Program-made: the position numbers and the translations under genes
Origin: Gammaproteobacteria bacterium
Lineage (GTDB): Bacteria > Pseudomonadota > Gammaproteobacteria > Thiohalobacterales > Thiohalobacteraceae
NCBI GenBank assembly: GCA_018819175.1
Contig: JAHJQQ010000052.1
Coordinates: 1 to 64,000, forward strand
Length of the DNA: 64,000 nucleotides
Direction of reading: 5' to 3'
Part shown: one piece after another, positions 33,929 to 42,788 of the stretch
Layout: each line of letters starts with the position of its first letter
Numbering within the stretch: the first letter of the stretch is position 1
The notes under the pieces: model-generated
Told to the model about the DNA's origin: nothing
Seen by the model: the letters and a program-made list of their open reading frames with translations, nothing else
Databases searched by the model: none

Positions 33929-36553
33929 ATGCATAAATCCAGTTTTTTGATCGCCATCGCCATTGCCGCCCTGACCATCATGGGCTGGGCGCTGTATAAC
34001 CGACCGAATGTGGAACCGGCCTGGCCGGAGACCATCCAGGGCTTCGCGTTTTCGCCCTATCGTTCGGATCAGGCACCGCTCTGGCAGAAATTCCCGACTG
34101 TCGAGCAGATCGATGCCGATCTGGCCCTGCTCTCGGGCAAGACGCATTCGGTGCGTACCTATACGGTCGAGGATAATCTCGGTGAGATTCCCCGTCTGGC
34201 CGAGCAGCACGGCATCAACGTCGCACTGGGCGCCTGGGTCGGCCCCAATGCCGAAAAGACCAAGCTCGAAATCGACCGCATGCTGCACATCGCGGCACGC
34301 TCCAAAAATGTCGTGCGTATTCTGGTCGGCAACGAGGTGTTGCTGCGCAATGACATCCCTATCAAGGAACTCATCGCGTACCTGGATTACGCAAACTCGA
34401 AAATCAAAATACCGATCAGCACCGCCGAGCCGCCCTATGTCTGGAAGGATAACCCGGAACTGGTCGAGCATGTGGATTACATCGCCGTGCATCTGCTGCC
34501 CTACTGGGAGGGCATCCCGCTCGAGGAAGGCAGCCAGTACGTTTATAACAGCATTAACGAACTCAAGGAGCTCTATCCGGGCAAACCGATAGTCATCGGC
34601 GAAGTGGGCTGGCCCAGCAACGGCCGCACCAAGCAGGCGGCCGTTGCGTCCGAGGCCAACGAGGCGATCTTCCTGCGGCGTTTCCTGGATCTGGCCGCGC
34701 GCGAAAAATATGTCTACTACATCATGGAGGCCTTCGATCAGACCTGGAAGCGCGAAACCGAAGGCGCGGTCGGCGCTTACTGGGGCGTCTACAATGTCGC
34801 ACGCCAGCCGAAATTCACCTTCAAAGAACCCATTGTCGAGATCCCCGACTGGCCTATCCTGGCCGGCATTTCCGTCGGCATTGCACTCATCGTCTTTACA
34901 CTGCTACTGATCGACAGCAACCGACTACACGACCGTGGCCGTAGTTTTCTGGCGTTGGTCGCGTATGTGGCCGCGACCGCCGCGGTGTGGATCATTTACG
35001 AATATCTACACCAATATATGACCATCACCAGCGTCATCGTCGGTGCATTGCTCATGATCGGCATGATCGGTGTCATCGTGGTGCTGCTGGCCGAGGCGCA
35101 TGAATGGGCCGAGGCGCTGTGGATACGCGATCACCGGCGCATCTTCAAACCCATCCCGGTCCCGGATGAAGAGTTGCCGATGGTGTCGGTGCATGTACCG
35201 GCCTATAACGAACCACCAGACATGATGATCGAGACGTTGGATGCGCTTGCGGCACTCGACTACCCGCGCTTCGAAGTTATTGTCATCGACAACAACACCA
35301 AGGACCCGGCCATCTGGGAACCGGTGCGAGACCATTGCGCGAAGCTCGGCGAACGCTTTCGCTTTTTCCATGAAGACCCCCTGCCCGGCTTCAAGGCGGG
35401 TGCGCTGAATTTCGCACTCAAGCAGACGGTGGAAACAGCGGAAGTTGTGGCGGTGATCGACAGTGATTATCTGGTGCATCCGCGCTGGCTGCGTGATCTG
35501 GTCCCCCAGTTCGCCAATCCGCGCATCGGTATTGTGCAGGCCCCGCAGGATTACCGCGATGCGCGCGAGAATGCCTTCAAGGCCATGAGTTATGCCGAAT
35601 ACCGCGGCTTCTTCTATATCGGCATGATCACGCGCAATGAACGTAACGCCATTATCCAGCACGGCACCATGACCATGGTGCGTGCATCGGCCCTGAAAGA
35701 CGTCAACGGCTGGGCGGAATGGTGTATCACCGAAGACGCGGAACTCGGGTTGCGCATTTTCGAGGCAGGCCTGGAGGCCACCTACATCCCGAAAAGCTAC
35801 GGCCGTGGGCTGATGCCGGATACGTTCATCGACTTCAAGAAGCAGCGTTATCGCTGGGCGTTCGGCTCGGTGCAGATTCTGCGTCGGCATGCACGCAATC
35901 TACTGACCCGCGGCAGTAGCAAACTGACTGCCGGCCAACGTTATCACTTCGTGGCCGGCTGGTTGCCCTGGCTCGCCGACGGTATCAATCTCATTTTCAA
36001 TATGGCCGCACTCTGCTGGTCCATCGCCATGCTGGCATTGCCGGACGAGATCGATCCGCCGCTGCTGATGTTCTCGATCCTGCCGTTGGCGCTGTTCGTG
36101 TTCAAACTCGGCAAGCTGGTCTATCTGTATCAGACGCGTGTCGGCGCGACCACGGTACAGACCATCGCCGCGGCACTGTCCGGACTGGCACTGACCCATA
36201 CCATCGGGCTGGCCATGCTCACCGGCTTCTTCGTCAAGAGCAAACCCTTCTTCCGCACCCCCAAACAGGCGCATAAGCAGGCATTGTTGAAGGCCTTGAG
36301 CGCGGCGCGCGAAGAGACACTGCTGCTGATCGCGCTGTGGCTGGCGGCCGGCAGCATCATTCACAATTTCGGCACGGACTCACTGGATCTGCTGATGTGG
36401 TCGGTGATGTTGTTGCTGCAATCGGTACCTTATGCTGCCGCCTTGATTGTGTCGATCATCAGCGCGCTGCCGAAGCTGCCGTCCGGCTGGATCGGCGAAA
36501 CCGGCAGCATGTCGCAGGCGGCGCGTACCGTGCTGGAGCCGCCGGCATCCTAG
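33929..36553 (+). CDS. GH17-GT2 fusion glucan synthase (NdvB-like)
   Basis: 874 residues from ATG 33929. An N-terminal anchor (about 5-22) leads to a periplasmic GH17-like domain (about 35-300) with candidate acid LVGNEVLLRND and nucleophile VIGEVGWPSNGR. Four membrane helices (about 310-410) precede a GT2 domain: VHVPAYNEPPDM, VIDSDYLVHPRW (DxD), WCITEDAELGLR and KKQRYRWAFGS (QxxRW). Several C-terminal helices follow. The layout matches P. aeruginosa NdvB and related beta-(1,3)-glucan synthases, where the GH17 part acts as a glucanosyltransferase or cyclase. A periplasmic or biofilm glucan product is likely. Confidence 0.87.
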   Translation: MHKSSFLIAIAIAALTIMGWALYNRPNVEPAWPETIQGFAFSPYRSDQAPLWQKFPTVEQIDADLALLSGKTHSVRTYTVEDNLGEIPRLAEQHGINVALGAWVGPNAEKTKLEIDRMLHIAARSKNVVRILVGNEVLLRNDIPIKELIAYLDYANSKIKIPISTAEPPYVWKDNPELVEHVDYIAVHLLPYWEGIPLEEGSQYVYNSINELKELYPGKPIVIGEVGWPSNGRTKQAAVASEANEAIFLRRFLDLAAREKYVYYIMEAFDQTWKRETEGAVGAYWGVYNVARQPKFTFKEPIVEIPDWPILAGISVGIALIVFTLLLIDSNRLHDRGRSFLALVAYVAATAAVWIIYEYLHQYMTITSVIVGALLMIGMIGVIVVLLAEAHEWAEALWIRDHRRIFKPIPVPDEELPMVSVHVPAYNEPPDMMIETLDALAALDYPRFEVIVIDNNTKDPAIWEPVRDHCAKLGERFRFFHEDPLPGFKAGALNFALKQTVETAEVVAVIDSDYLVHPRWLRDLVPQFANPRIGIVQAPQDYRDARENAFKAMSYAEYRGFFYIGMITRNERNAIIQHGTMTMVRASALKDVNGWAEWCITEDAELGLRIFEAGLEATYIPKSYGRGLMPDTFIDFKKQRYRWAFGSVQILRRHARNLLTRGSSKLTAGQRYHFVAGWLPWLADGINLIFNMAALCWSIAMLALPDEIDPPLLMFSILPLALFVFKLGKLVYLYQTRVGATTVQTIAAALSGLALTHTIGLAMLTGFFVKSKPFFRTPKQAHKQALLKALSAAREETLLLIALWLAAGSIIHNFGTDSLDLLMWSVMLLLQSVPYAAALIVSIISALPKLPSGWIGETGSMSQAARTVLEPPAS

Positions 36554-36911
36554 GCTGGATAAGCGACTCGCAAATTCGAATTGCACTCTACACCTCAACC
36601 TTTCTTTCGCCCTTGCTGGGCGAGGTACTTTTCTTTGCTCCGCCAAAGAAAAAGTACCCAAAAGAAAGGCGGCCCGATGATTTGGTCTGCCCGTAAAACC
36701 ACGGGCCGACTTCCCTGCGCTTCTCACGCACAGCGGTCGTTCGCAAAACTCGCCCCACACAACGGGGCTCAAACAGTTGCTCACTTTCCCCGCTGTGCGC
36801 TGCGATGCTCGGCTGCACCAACGGGTGCTCAACCTCAAAACACTTAGCCCAGCGTTTGTAGCCAAACTTAAACAGAAGCGAAATTCAGGCTACTTGCATA
36901 GCGTTGAACCA
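36554..36911. repeat. Intergenic repeat region with 35-nt hairpin
   Basis: The gap between the glucan synthase and the oxidoreductase holds a strong hairpin at 36624-36658 (GGTACTTTT...CTCCGC...AAAAAGTACC). It is followed by sequence of a kind widely dispersed in proteobacterial genomes. No gene is supported. The hairpin may terminate transcription from either side. Confidence 0.6.
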
Positions 36912-37913
36912 TCAGGCATTCACATCCAACACCAGCTTACCCTGCACATGTCCCTGCTCGATCCGCCGATGGGCCTCTGCGGCCTGACTCAATGGCAACA
37001 CCTCACTGATATGCAGTCGTAATTGCCCGACATTCAGATCCACCGCACAACGATCCAGAATCTCGCCCTGATGCGCACGCGCTTGCGGCAGGTCTACCAG
37101 CATCGGCGTCAACATCAATACAAAGCCGATACGTAGATTCCGGTTCCGCGCCTCTTTCCAGACCACATCGTTGCCAGGGTCGAGTAGCGTTATCACATCG
37201 CCGTAGTGCGCCGTCACTTCCAGACTGCGGCGAAACGTATCGCCGCCGATACTGTCAAGAACCACATCGACACCGCGCCCCTCGGTCCACTCATTGACTG
37301 CCGCGACAAAATCCGTCTGTCGGTAATCGATAACCAGATCCGCACCCAGTTCACGCAAGAAATCAGCCTTGGCACTGCCACTCGCGGTGGTGCAGACCCG
37401 TGCGCCGGCGAGTTTGGCCAGTTGAATCGCGACATGCCCCACGCCACCGGCCCCGGCATGTATCAACACGGTCTGCCCGGCTTTCACATGGGCGCGATCG
37501 AACAGCGCCTCCCAGGCCGTGATCAATACCAGCGGTCCGGCCGCCGCCTGTAACGCGGTCAGCGCCGCCGGTTTGGGGCGCGCCACGGCTGCCGGCAGCA
37601 CGGTGTATTGCGCATAATTGCCCGGCTCGCGACCCAGGCCACCATGACAAAACCAGACCATATCGCCAACCTTGAGATCAGCAACATCTGATCCACACTC
37701 GACGACCTCACCCGCACCGTCACAGCCGAGAATCGGCGTCGGCCCATCCGCAACGATCAACCCACGACTGCGCAGCTTGGTATCAACGGGATTGACGCCG
37801 GCGCCCAGCAGACGCACTTTCACCTGATCGGCCGCCGTGAGGTTCGGCTCCGGCAGCTCCCGCAGTTGCAGTACATCCGGGGCTCCGACCTCGGTCATGA
37901 CGATGGCTTTCAT
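36912..37913 (-). CDS. Zinc-independent MDR-family quinone oxidoreductase
   Basis: 333 residues from ATG 37913, chosen for AGGAG eight bases upstream. GroES-like N-terminal domain (GAGVNPVDTKLRSRG) and Rossmann domain (VLIHAGAGGVGHVAIQLAKLAGARVCTT). The zinc ligands of classical alcohol dehydrogenases are absent, as in quinone oxidoreductases and zeta-crystallins. It probably reduces quinones or enals with NADPH. It stands alone, divergent from a small membrane protein gene. Confidence 0.87.
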   Translation of the reverse strand: MKAIVMTEVGAPDVLQLRELPEPNLTAADQVKVRLLGAGVNPVDTKLRSRGLIVADGPTPILGCDGAGEVVECGSDVADLKVGDMVWFCHGGLGREPGNYAQYTVLPAAVARPKPAALTALQAAAGPLVLITAWEALFDRAHVKAGQTVLIHAGAGGVGHVAIQLAKLAGARVCTTASGSAKADFLRELGADLVIDYRQTDFVAAVNEWTEGRGVDVVLDSIGGDTFRRSLEVTAHYGDVITLLDPGNDVVWKEARNRNLRIGFVLMLTPMLVDLPQARAHQGEILDRCAVDLNVGQLRLHISEVLPLSQAAEAHRRIEQGHVQGKLVLDVNA

Positions 37914-38061
37914 GATATTTACTCCTGATATTTCAATGCGTTTTCCTGCTAAAGGCATGCCGGCGATGGCCGCTAGGGTTATTGAAGGCCGGCGCAACAG
38001 CCGACATCTGCAATGTTATTAACCGGTAACTACCGCTCCACTCAGAACCCCCGGACTGCGT

Positions 38062-38223
38062 ATGAAAAAGGCACAGAAAGAAAATCTCTCCATGGCCCTC
38101 AAGGCGCTCGTGTTTATTGCCTTTATGGGCGGCATTCTGTTCCTGACCGTCAAGTTCGCGCCTAACGACCATTTCGCCGACAACGAAATGCTCAACGATG
38201 TTTCGGACAAATACCGCTACTAA
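38062..38223 (+). CDS. 53-residue single-pass membrane protein
   Basis: ATG 38062 to TAA 38221-38223: MKKAQKENLSMALKALVFIA, then FMGGILFLTVKFAP and a polar, acidic tail ending SDKYRY. One membrane helix (about 12-33), positive inside, tail outside. It is conserved-looking in amino-acid pattern, but I do not recognise a family. It lies between the divergent oxidoreductase gene and the convergent cupin gene. No clear ribosome binding site is seen (GGACTGCGT precedes the ATG). Confidence 0.55.
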   Translation: MKKAQKENLSMALKALVFIAFMGGILFLTVKFAPNDHFADNEMLNDVSDKYRY

Positions 38224-38241
38224 AGCGCTGTACCGTCGTAC

Positions 38242-38661
38242 TCATTCGTCCTCTGGCAAAGGGTAAAGCGAAACCTTTTCCCGTTCGTTGGGATCGTTGC
38301 GTGCCACGATGGCCCGCGCAGGCTCGTCCGCACTGAGATTAATGGCCTGATGCGGCAACCCGGGCGGTACAAACAGAAAGTCGCCCGGACCATTGATCAC
38401 CGAATGTTCCAACAGTCGTCCATAGCGCGTTTCCACCCGACCGCTCAAGACATAAATGGCGGTTTCGTAACCTTCATGTACATGCGGTTCGGAAACCGCG
38501 CCCGGCGGCACCACCACTAGACTCATCGATAATCCCTGAGCGCCCGCGGTCTCAGCGGAGATCCCGACAAAATAAGGTAGCCCCTGCCGCGTTGCCGTGC
38601 CGGATTCCGGTCGGATACTGATCGGACGCAGCAGCGGATTCGGGGTCGAAGTCTTGGTCAT
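38242..38661 (-). CDS. Cupin-domain protein
   Basis: 139 residues from ATG 38661 (GGAG six bases upstream); an in-frame TTG at 38757 would add 32 poorly conserved residues. A single cupin fold has the metal motif PHVHEGYETAIYVLSG (HxH...E) and GDFLFVPPGLPHQAIN. It resembles small RmlC-like sugar or oxalate-type cupins, but the substrate is not evident. It ends 18 bases from the small membrane protein gene in convergent orientation. Confidence 0.8.
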   Translation of the reverse strand: MTKTSTPNPLLRPISIRPESGTATRQGLPYFVGISAETAGAQGLSMSLVVVPPGAVSEPHVHEGYETAIYVLSGRVETRYGRLLEHSVINGPGDFLFVPPGLPHQAINLSADEPARAIVARNDPNEREKVSLYPLPEDE

Positions 38662-38777
38662 GATCCGCTCCAGATTCTGGTTGGGAACATCATACTGATA
38701 CCCATCCTGCGCCGGTATCCCGGCAGCATCAAGCTGTGGCACTCGTGCCTTGTTCAATCACCCAGCACGACCGGTCC

Positions 38778-38837
38778 GATGCGACCGCCCGGATGCGACC
38801 GCCCGGATGCGACCACTCGGATGCGGCCGCTAGGATG
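38778..38837. repeat. Tandem 14-bp repeat, four units
   Basis: GATGCGACCGCCCG occurs at 38778 and 38792 exactly, then with two to four changes at 38806 (GATGCGACCACTCG) and 38820 (GATGCGGCCGCTAG), plus a partial unit. It lies upstream of the DUF6394/potassium-channel operon and could affect its promoter. Confidence 0.8.
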
Positions 38838-38892
38838 AACACTGCGCTGACGGTATGATCAGTACACAATTTACAACCATGGAACCGCCAGG

Positions 38893-39276
38893 ATGAATTC
38901 CGAGAAAGTCGTGTTCGCCTTCTTTATTGTGCTCGCCCTGACCCTCAATTTCGGTTTTGTCATCGGCGAATTCAGCAACCCCGCCCACCATAACGCCTTT
39001 GAATTGTTCTGCGCGCTGGTCGTCAGTCTGATTGCCACTGTGCTCAAGTTCGGTGACCGTACCCATATTGGCGCGGTACTGCTGGCGACCAGTCTGGTCG
39101 CCGATCTGCAATTGGTCATCGCCTGCGTGGTGTGGGGCGTGAGTGTGTATGGCACGGGTGAAGGCCTGACGCCGGATATCATGGCCGATATCGTGTCGTT
39201 GACCAGCGGCGCGCTGGTTGCCAACTTTGCCTCAGTGATCCTGTTGATCACGGAAACCGCCATGTTGCGTCGTTAA
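38893..39276 (+). CDS. DUF6394 family membrane protein
   Basis: 127 residues, four hydrophobic segments. It matches the DUF6394 pattern (MNSEKVVFAFFIVLALTLNF, IGEFSNPAHHNAFELFCALV, LIATVLKFGDRTHIGAVLLA, TSLVADLQLVIA). Function unknown. It is followed after nine bases by a potassium-channel gene, an arrangement I recall from other gammaproteobacteria. A role beside the channel is likely but unproven. Confidence 0.8.
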   Translation: MNSEKVVFAFFIVLALTLNFGFVIGEFSNPAHHNAFELFCALVVSLIATVLKFGDRTHIGAVLLATSLVADLQLVIACVVWGVSVYGTGEGLTPDIMADIVSLTSGALVANFASVILLITETAMLRR

Positions 39277-39285
39277 GCAGCGCTC

Positions 39286-40992
39286 ATGCAGAACATCATC
39301 TTTGTCATTCTGCGCCGCATCCGGCGGCCACTGATCGCATTGATCTGCTCCTATGCGATTTCAGTCGCGGGCTTCACGCTGATCCCCGGCGCCGATGCGC
39401 AGGGCAATCCCTGGCGTATGGATTTCTTCCACGCCTTTTACTTTGTCAGTTTCATGGGCTCGACCATCGGCTTTGGTGAAATTCCTTATCCCTTCACCGA
39501 TGCCCAACGCCTATGGGCCACGGCCACGATCTACATCACGGTTATCACCTGGCTGTATGCCATCGGTTCCATACTCTCGATAATGAATGATAAGGAATTC
39601 CGCCGGGTCCTGGCGTTCTCGGCCTTTTCCCGCGCGGTGCGCAAGATCCGCGAACCCTTCTATCTCATTTGCGGTTTCGGTGATACCGGCACGTTGCTGG
39701 TACGCGAACTAGCCAGTCGCGACATCGCCTGCGCGGTGATCGATATTGATGAGTCCCGCGTACATGCCTTGGAGATCGAAGGCCTTCCCATCAATACACC
39801 TGGCCTGTGCGCGGACGTGAATGAAGCCGATGTCCTCATGGCGGCCGGTCTGCGTAACCGGCATTGTCAGGGCGTCGTCGCGGTCACCAACTCCGACAGT
39901 AGCAATCTCAAAGTTGCCATCACCACCAAACTGCTGCGCCCGCGCCTCCAGGTGATCTGTCGTGCCGAGACGCAGGACACGGCGAAGAATATGGCCTCGT
40001 TCGGTACCGACCATATCATCAACCCCTTCGATACCTTCGCCGATCGCTTTGGCATGCTGTTCCATTCGCCGGCCATGCATCTGGTCTATGAATGGATTAC
40101 CGCCATCCATGACACACCGTTAAAGGATTTCGTGGTGCCGCCACGCGGCTTATGGGTGCTGTGCGGTTATGGCCGATTCGGCAAGGCGGTGCGCAAACAT
40201 CTGTCCATCGAGGGTGTACAGACCAGCACGATCGAAGCCGATCCAAGCGGCACTCGACCACCGGAGGGCGCCATCATCGGCCGCGGCACCGAGGCCGTCA
40301 CCTTGCGCGAGGCCAGAATTGAAAGTGCTGCCGGCGTCATTGCCGGCACCGACGACGACACCAATAATCTGTCCATACTGATGACCGCCAAGGATCTCAA
40401 TCCAGACCTGTTCACTGTGGTCCGGCAGAATCAACGCAGCAACGATGCCCTGTTCGCCGCCGCACGCGCCAATCTGATCATGCAACCCAGCACCATTATC
40501 GCGCGCAGGATTTTATCGCTGATCATCACGCCCTTGCTGGCGGATTTTCTCAAATTGGCCCGGGAACGTGACGAAGAGTGGGCCAATATCCTGGTCAGTC
40601 GCGTCACCGGGGCACTCACCGACAGTGCGCCACAAACCTGGACATTGAATATCGATGCCGTGAAAAGTCCTGCCGTGATCATGCTGCTGAACGAAGGCAC
40701 CAGCATCAATATCTCGCAGATCACGACTGATCCCAATGACAGCAGCCGGCAACTCCCTTGTGTTCCGTTGCTGCTCAAACGCGGCAATCACTTGGAACTG
40801 CTTCCAGAAATGGAAACTCTGATACAAGATCGGGATCAGTTATTGTTCTGCGGCATAGATGCGGCGCGGCTGGCCATGAAAACCACGCTCAGGAATTTCA
40901 ATGTGCTGAGTTACGTATTGACAGGTGTGGACCGGCCCAGCGGTTATGTATGGCGTTGGCTGACGCGCAAGAAAATCACCTCAGCGGCGTGA
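39286..40992 (+). CDS. Potassium channel-type protein with two TrkA-N (RCK) domains
   Basis: 568 residues. Two membrane helices flank a pore loop with FMGSTIGFGEIPY, where potassium channels normally have TVGYGD. Two Rossmann-type TrkA-N domains follow, with nucleotide motifs ICGFGDTGTLLVREL (about 130) and LCGYGRFGKAVRKH (about 290), then a TrkA-C-like tail. The GFGE filter is a variant whose selectivity is uncertain. It is in an operon with DUF6394 upstream and a DUF1853 gene 12 bases downstream. Confidence 0.85.
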   Translation: MQNIIFVILRRIRRPLIALICSYAISVAGFTLIPGADAQGNPWRMDFFHAFYFVSFMGSTIGFGEIPYPFTDAQRLWATATIYITVITWLYAIGSILSIMNDKEFRRVLAFSAFSRAVRKIREPFYLICGFGDTGTLLVRELASRDIACAVIDIDESRVHALEIEGLPINTPGLCADVNEADVLMAAGLRNRHCQGVVAVTNSDSSNLKVAITTKLLRPRLQVICRAETQDTAKNMASFGTDHIINPFDTFADRFGMLFHSPAMHLVYEWITAIHDTPLKDFVVPPRGLWVLCGYGRFGKAVRKHLSIEGVQTSTIEADPSGTRPPEGAIIGRGTEAVTLREARIESAAGVIAGTDDDTNNLSILMTAKDLNPDLFTVVRQNQRSNDALFAAARANLIMQPSTIIARRILSLIITPLLADFLKLARERDEEWANILVSRVTGALTDSAPQTWTLNIDAVKSPAVIMLLNEGTSINISQITTDPNDSSRQLPCVPLLLKRGNHLELLPEMETLIQDRDQLLFCGIDAARLAMKTTLRNFNVLSYVLTGVDRPSGYVWRWLTRKKITSAA

Positions 40993-41004
40993 CTGCCTCC
41001 CGTT

Positions 41005-41892
41005 ATGACTGCGGCAGATGCTGACCTGTTAACAACGCTGTACGACCCGCTGGTACGCGACTTGGCCTGGGCTCTGTTCAGTGCGTCACTGCTAGCGACT
41101 GAACCTGACGCCGACGATTGGCCAAAGCATGCTGAGTCGATAGCGCGTCTGCAATCGCTGGATCGCGAGCCCACTGCTTTGCATAAGGCAGTCATGGCAC
41201 AGCGTTCGGGACGTTTAGGGCTGTACTTCGAAGCGCTGTGGCAATTCTGGCTGACTGACAATGCGGACTATGCCCTGCGCGCGCATAACTTACAGATCCA
41301 GGTCGACGGTACGACCAGCGGCGAACTGGATCTGATCGTGGAGCATCGCCGCAGCGGACAATTGCAGCACTGGGAACTCGCCGTGAAGTTCTATCTCGGC
41401 ATGGGTGACACAACCGAGATGTCCGCCTGGATCGGACCGAATGCGCAGGACCGGTTCGACCGCAAGCTGCAGCACTTGCACGATCATCAATTACCCTTGC
41501 TGCAGTATCCGGAAACCCAGTCCCAGCTGACTGCGTCCGGCTGGAACATTCGACAACAGCGCCTGATTCTGAAAGGCCGGCTATTCTATCCCCTGCTGGA
41601 GACGACACCCGCGCCGGCAGGCGCCGCGCCGGATCATCTGCGTGGCTGGTGGGCAAGACCGGAGGAATTCATGGCGCACTTCGGTTCGACATCTTTGCAA
41701 TGGCAGGTGCTCGGTCGGGAAGATTGGCTGGCGCCTCTGCGCCGTGCTGCGGCGGGAAACTTACAAACCGCCGCGGAAATTTTTCTCGCGCTGGATAATC
41801 TAAGCCAAAGGCCGCAGTGCGTGGCCGGCTTTGCCAATGGGGACGAATGTTCACGTGGGTTTATCGTACCCGCAGGTTGGCCTGGGCATTAG
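41005..41892 (+). CDS. DUF1853 family protein
   Basis: 295 residues, soluble. It fits DUF1853: RDLAWALFSASLL, GRLGLYFEALWQFWL, GELDLIVEH and HWELAVKFYLG, IGPNAQDRFDRKLQHLHDHQ and GWWARPEEF. The ELD ... E-x3-K arrangement recalls PD-(D/E)XK folds, so a nuclease-like fold is possible; activity is unproven. It follows the channel gene by 12 bases and probably shares its mRNA. Confidence 0.82.
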   Translation: MTAADADLLTTLYDPLVRDLAWALFSASLLATEPDADDWPKHAESIARLQSLDREPTALHKAVMAQRSGRLGLYFEALWQFWLTDNADYALRAHNLQIQVDGTTSGELDLIVEHRRSGQLQHWELAVKFYLGMGDTTEMSAWIGPNAQDRFDRKLQHLHDHQLPLLQYPETQSQLTASGWNIRQQRLILKGRLFYPLLETTPAPAGAAPDHLRGWWARPEEFMAHFGSTSLQWQVLGREDWLAPLRRAAAGNLQTAAEIFLALDNLSQRPQCVAGFANGDECSRGFIVPAGWPGH

Positions 41893-42018
41893 GGATCTTT
41901 GTCGGGAAAATGTCGGACGCGGACTTCGGCCTGAATCCGACAAGACCGTGACTCATCAGAGATCCCTTCATAAACTTATTTATAGTGCGGCTCTCCGCGT
42001 CTGAGCAGGAAAAAACCT

Positions 42019-42558
42019 ATGCAGCTGTATCTGATGCGTCATGGCCAGACCAACTACAACCTGCTCGAACTCTGCAATGACGATCCACGCGTTGACGTGC
42101 ATCTGACAGAGCGAGGTAAACAGCAAGCCCAACGCGCGGCTGATACATTGCGTGATATACCGCTGGACCGGATTCTGATATCGGAATTGCCACGCACGCG
42201 ACAAACGGCGGACATTATCAATCAATATCATCAGGCGCCCATCGAGGTCGTGCCCGCACTCAATGATATCCGCTCGGGTTATGAGGGCCGTCCGGTGGCG
42301 GAGTATTTCGCAACCATCGGCACGGACCGCTTCAATGTACGTCCGGAGGGTGGCGAGTCGGTACGCGATTACCAGGTCCGGGTTATGCCGGTACTCGACT
42401 GGCTGTGCCGGCAGCCCTGGACAGGCGTGCTGATCGTCGCGCATGAGGAGACGCTACGCGTGCTGGTTGGCGCATTGCGAGGCTTATCGCCCGATGAACT
42501 TCTGGCACTGCACTTCGGAAATTGCGAAACCCTGCACTTCGAGCTGGATAGGCCTTGA
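42019..42558 (+). CDS. Histidine phosphatase family protein
   Basis: 179 residues. The catalytic RHG motif is at residues 8-10 (LMRHGQTNYN), followed by DVHLTERGKQQAQ, SELPRTRQTADII and a second His in IVAHEETLRVLVGAL. Typical of cobC/phosphoglycerate mutase-like phosphatases; the substrate is not evident. Its upstream gap carries a small hairpin (AGGGATCT / AGATCCCT, 41893-41970). Confidence 0.87.
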   Translation: MQLYLMRHGQTNYNLLELCNDDPRVDVHLTERGKQQAQRAADTLRDIPLDRILISELPRTRQTADIINQYHQAPIEVVPALNDIRSGYEGRPVAEYFATIGTDRFNVRPEGGESVRDYQVRVMPVLDWLCRQPWTGVLIVAHEETLRVLVGALRGLSPDELLALHFGNCETLHFELDRP

Positions 42559-42625
42559 TTGACGGCAACACTCCTGTTCTTATGCAGATTGACTATCGGC
42601 AACATCCAATGACACACCATGAACC

Positions 42626-42788
42626 TAAAAAATCATTTCAGCCACGGAAACACACGGAAGACACTGAAACACAGTGCATTCCTGGAGCGACTATTCACCA
42701 CCTTGCGGGTGATGGCGGTGGCGGCGTGAAGCTTATGATCTGGCCCGGGTTTTTCCGTGTGATTCCGTGGCAAATGCGGTTTATAGGA
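42626..42788 (-). repeat. About 163-bp dispersed repeat, copy C (inverted)
   Basis: Inverted copy of the unit at 26765 and 31319: TTTCAGCCACGGAAACACAC at the left and GATTCCGTGGCAAATGCGG at the right. Its right end (TATAGGAT) runs directly into the ATG of the thioredoxin-HEAT gene at 42788, so the element supplies that gene's immediate upstream sequence. Confidence 0.88.

Noticed and set aside
35006..35890. 294-codon minus-strand frame within the glucan synthase
   Set aside because: It runs antisense through the conserved GT2 core and has no recognisable domain.
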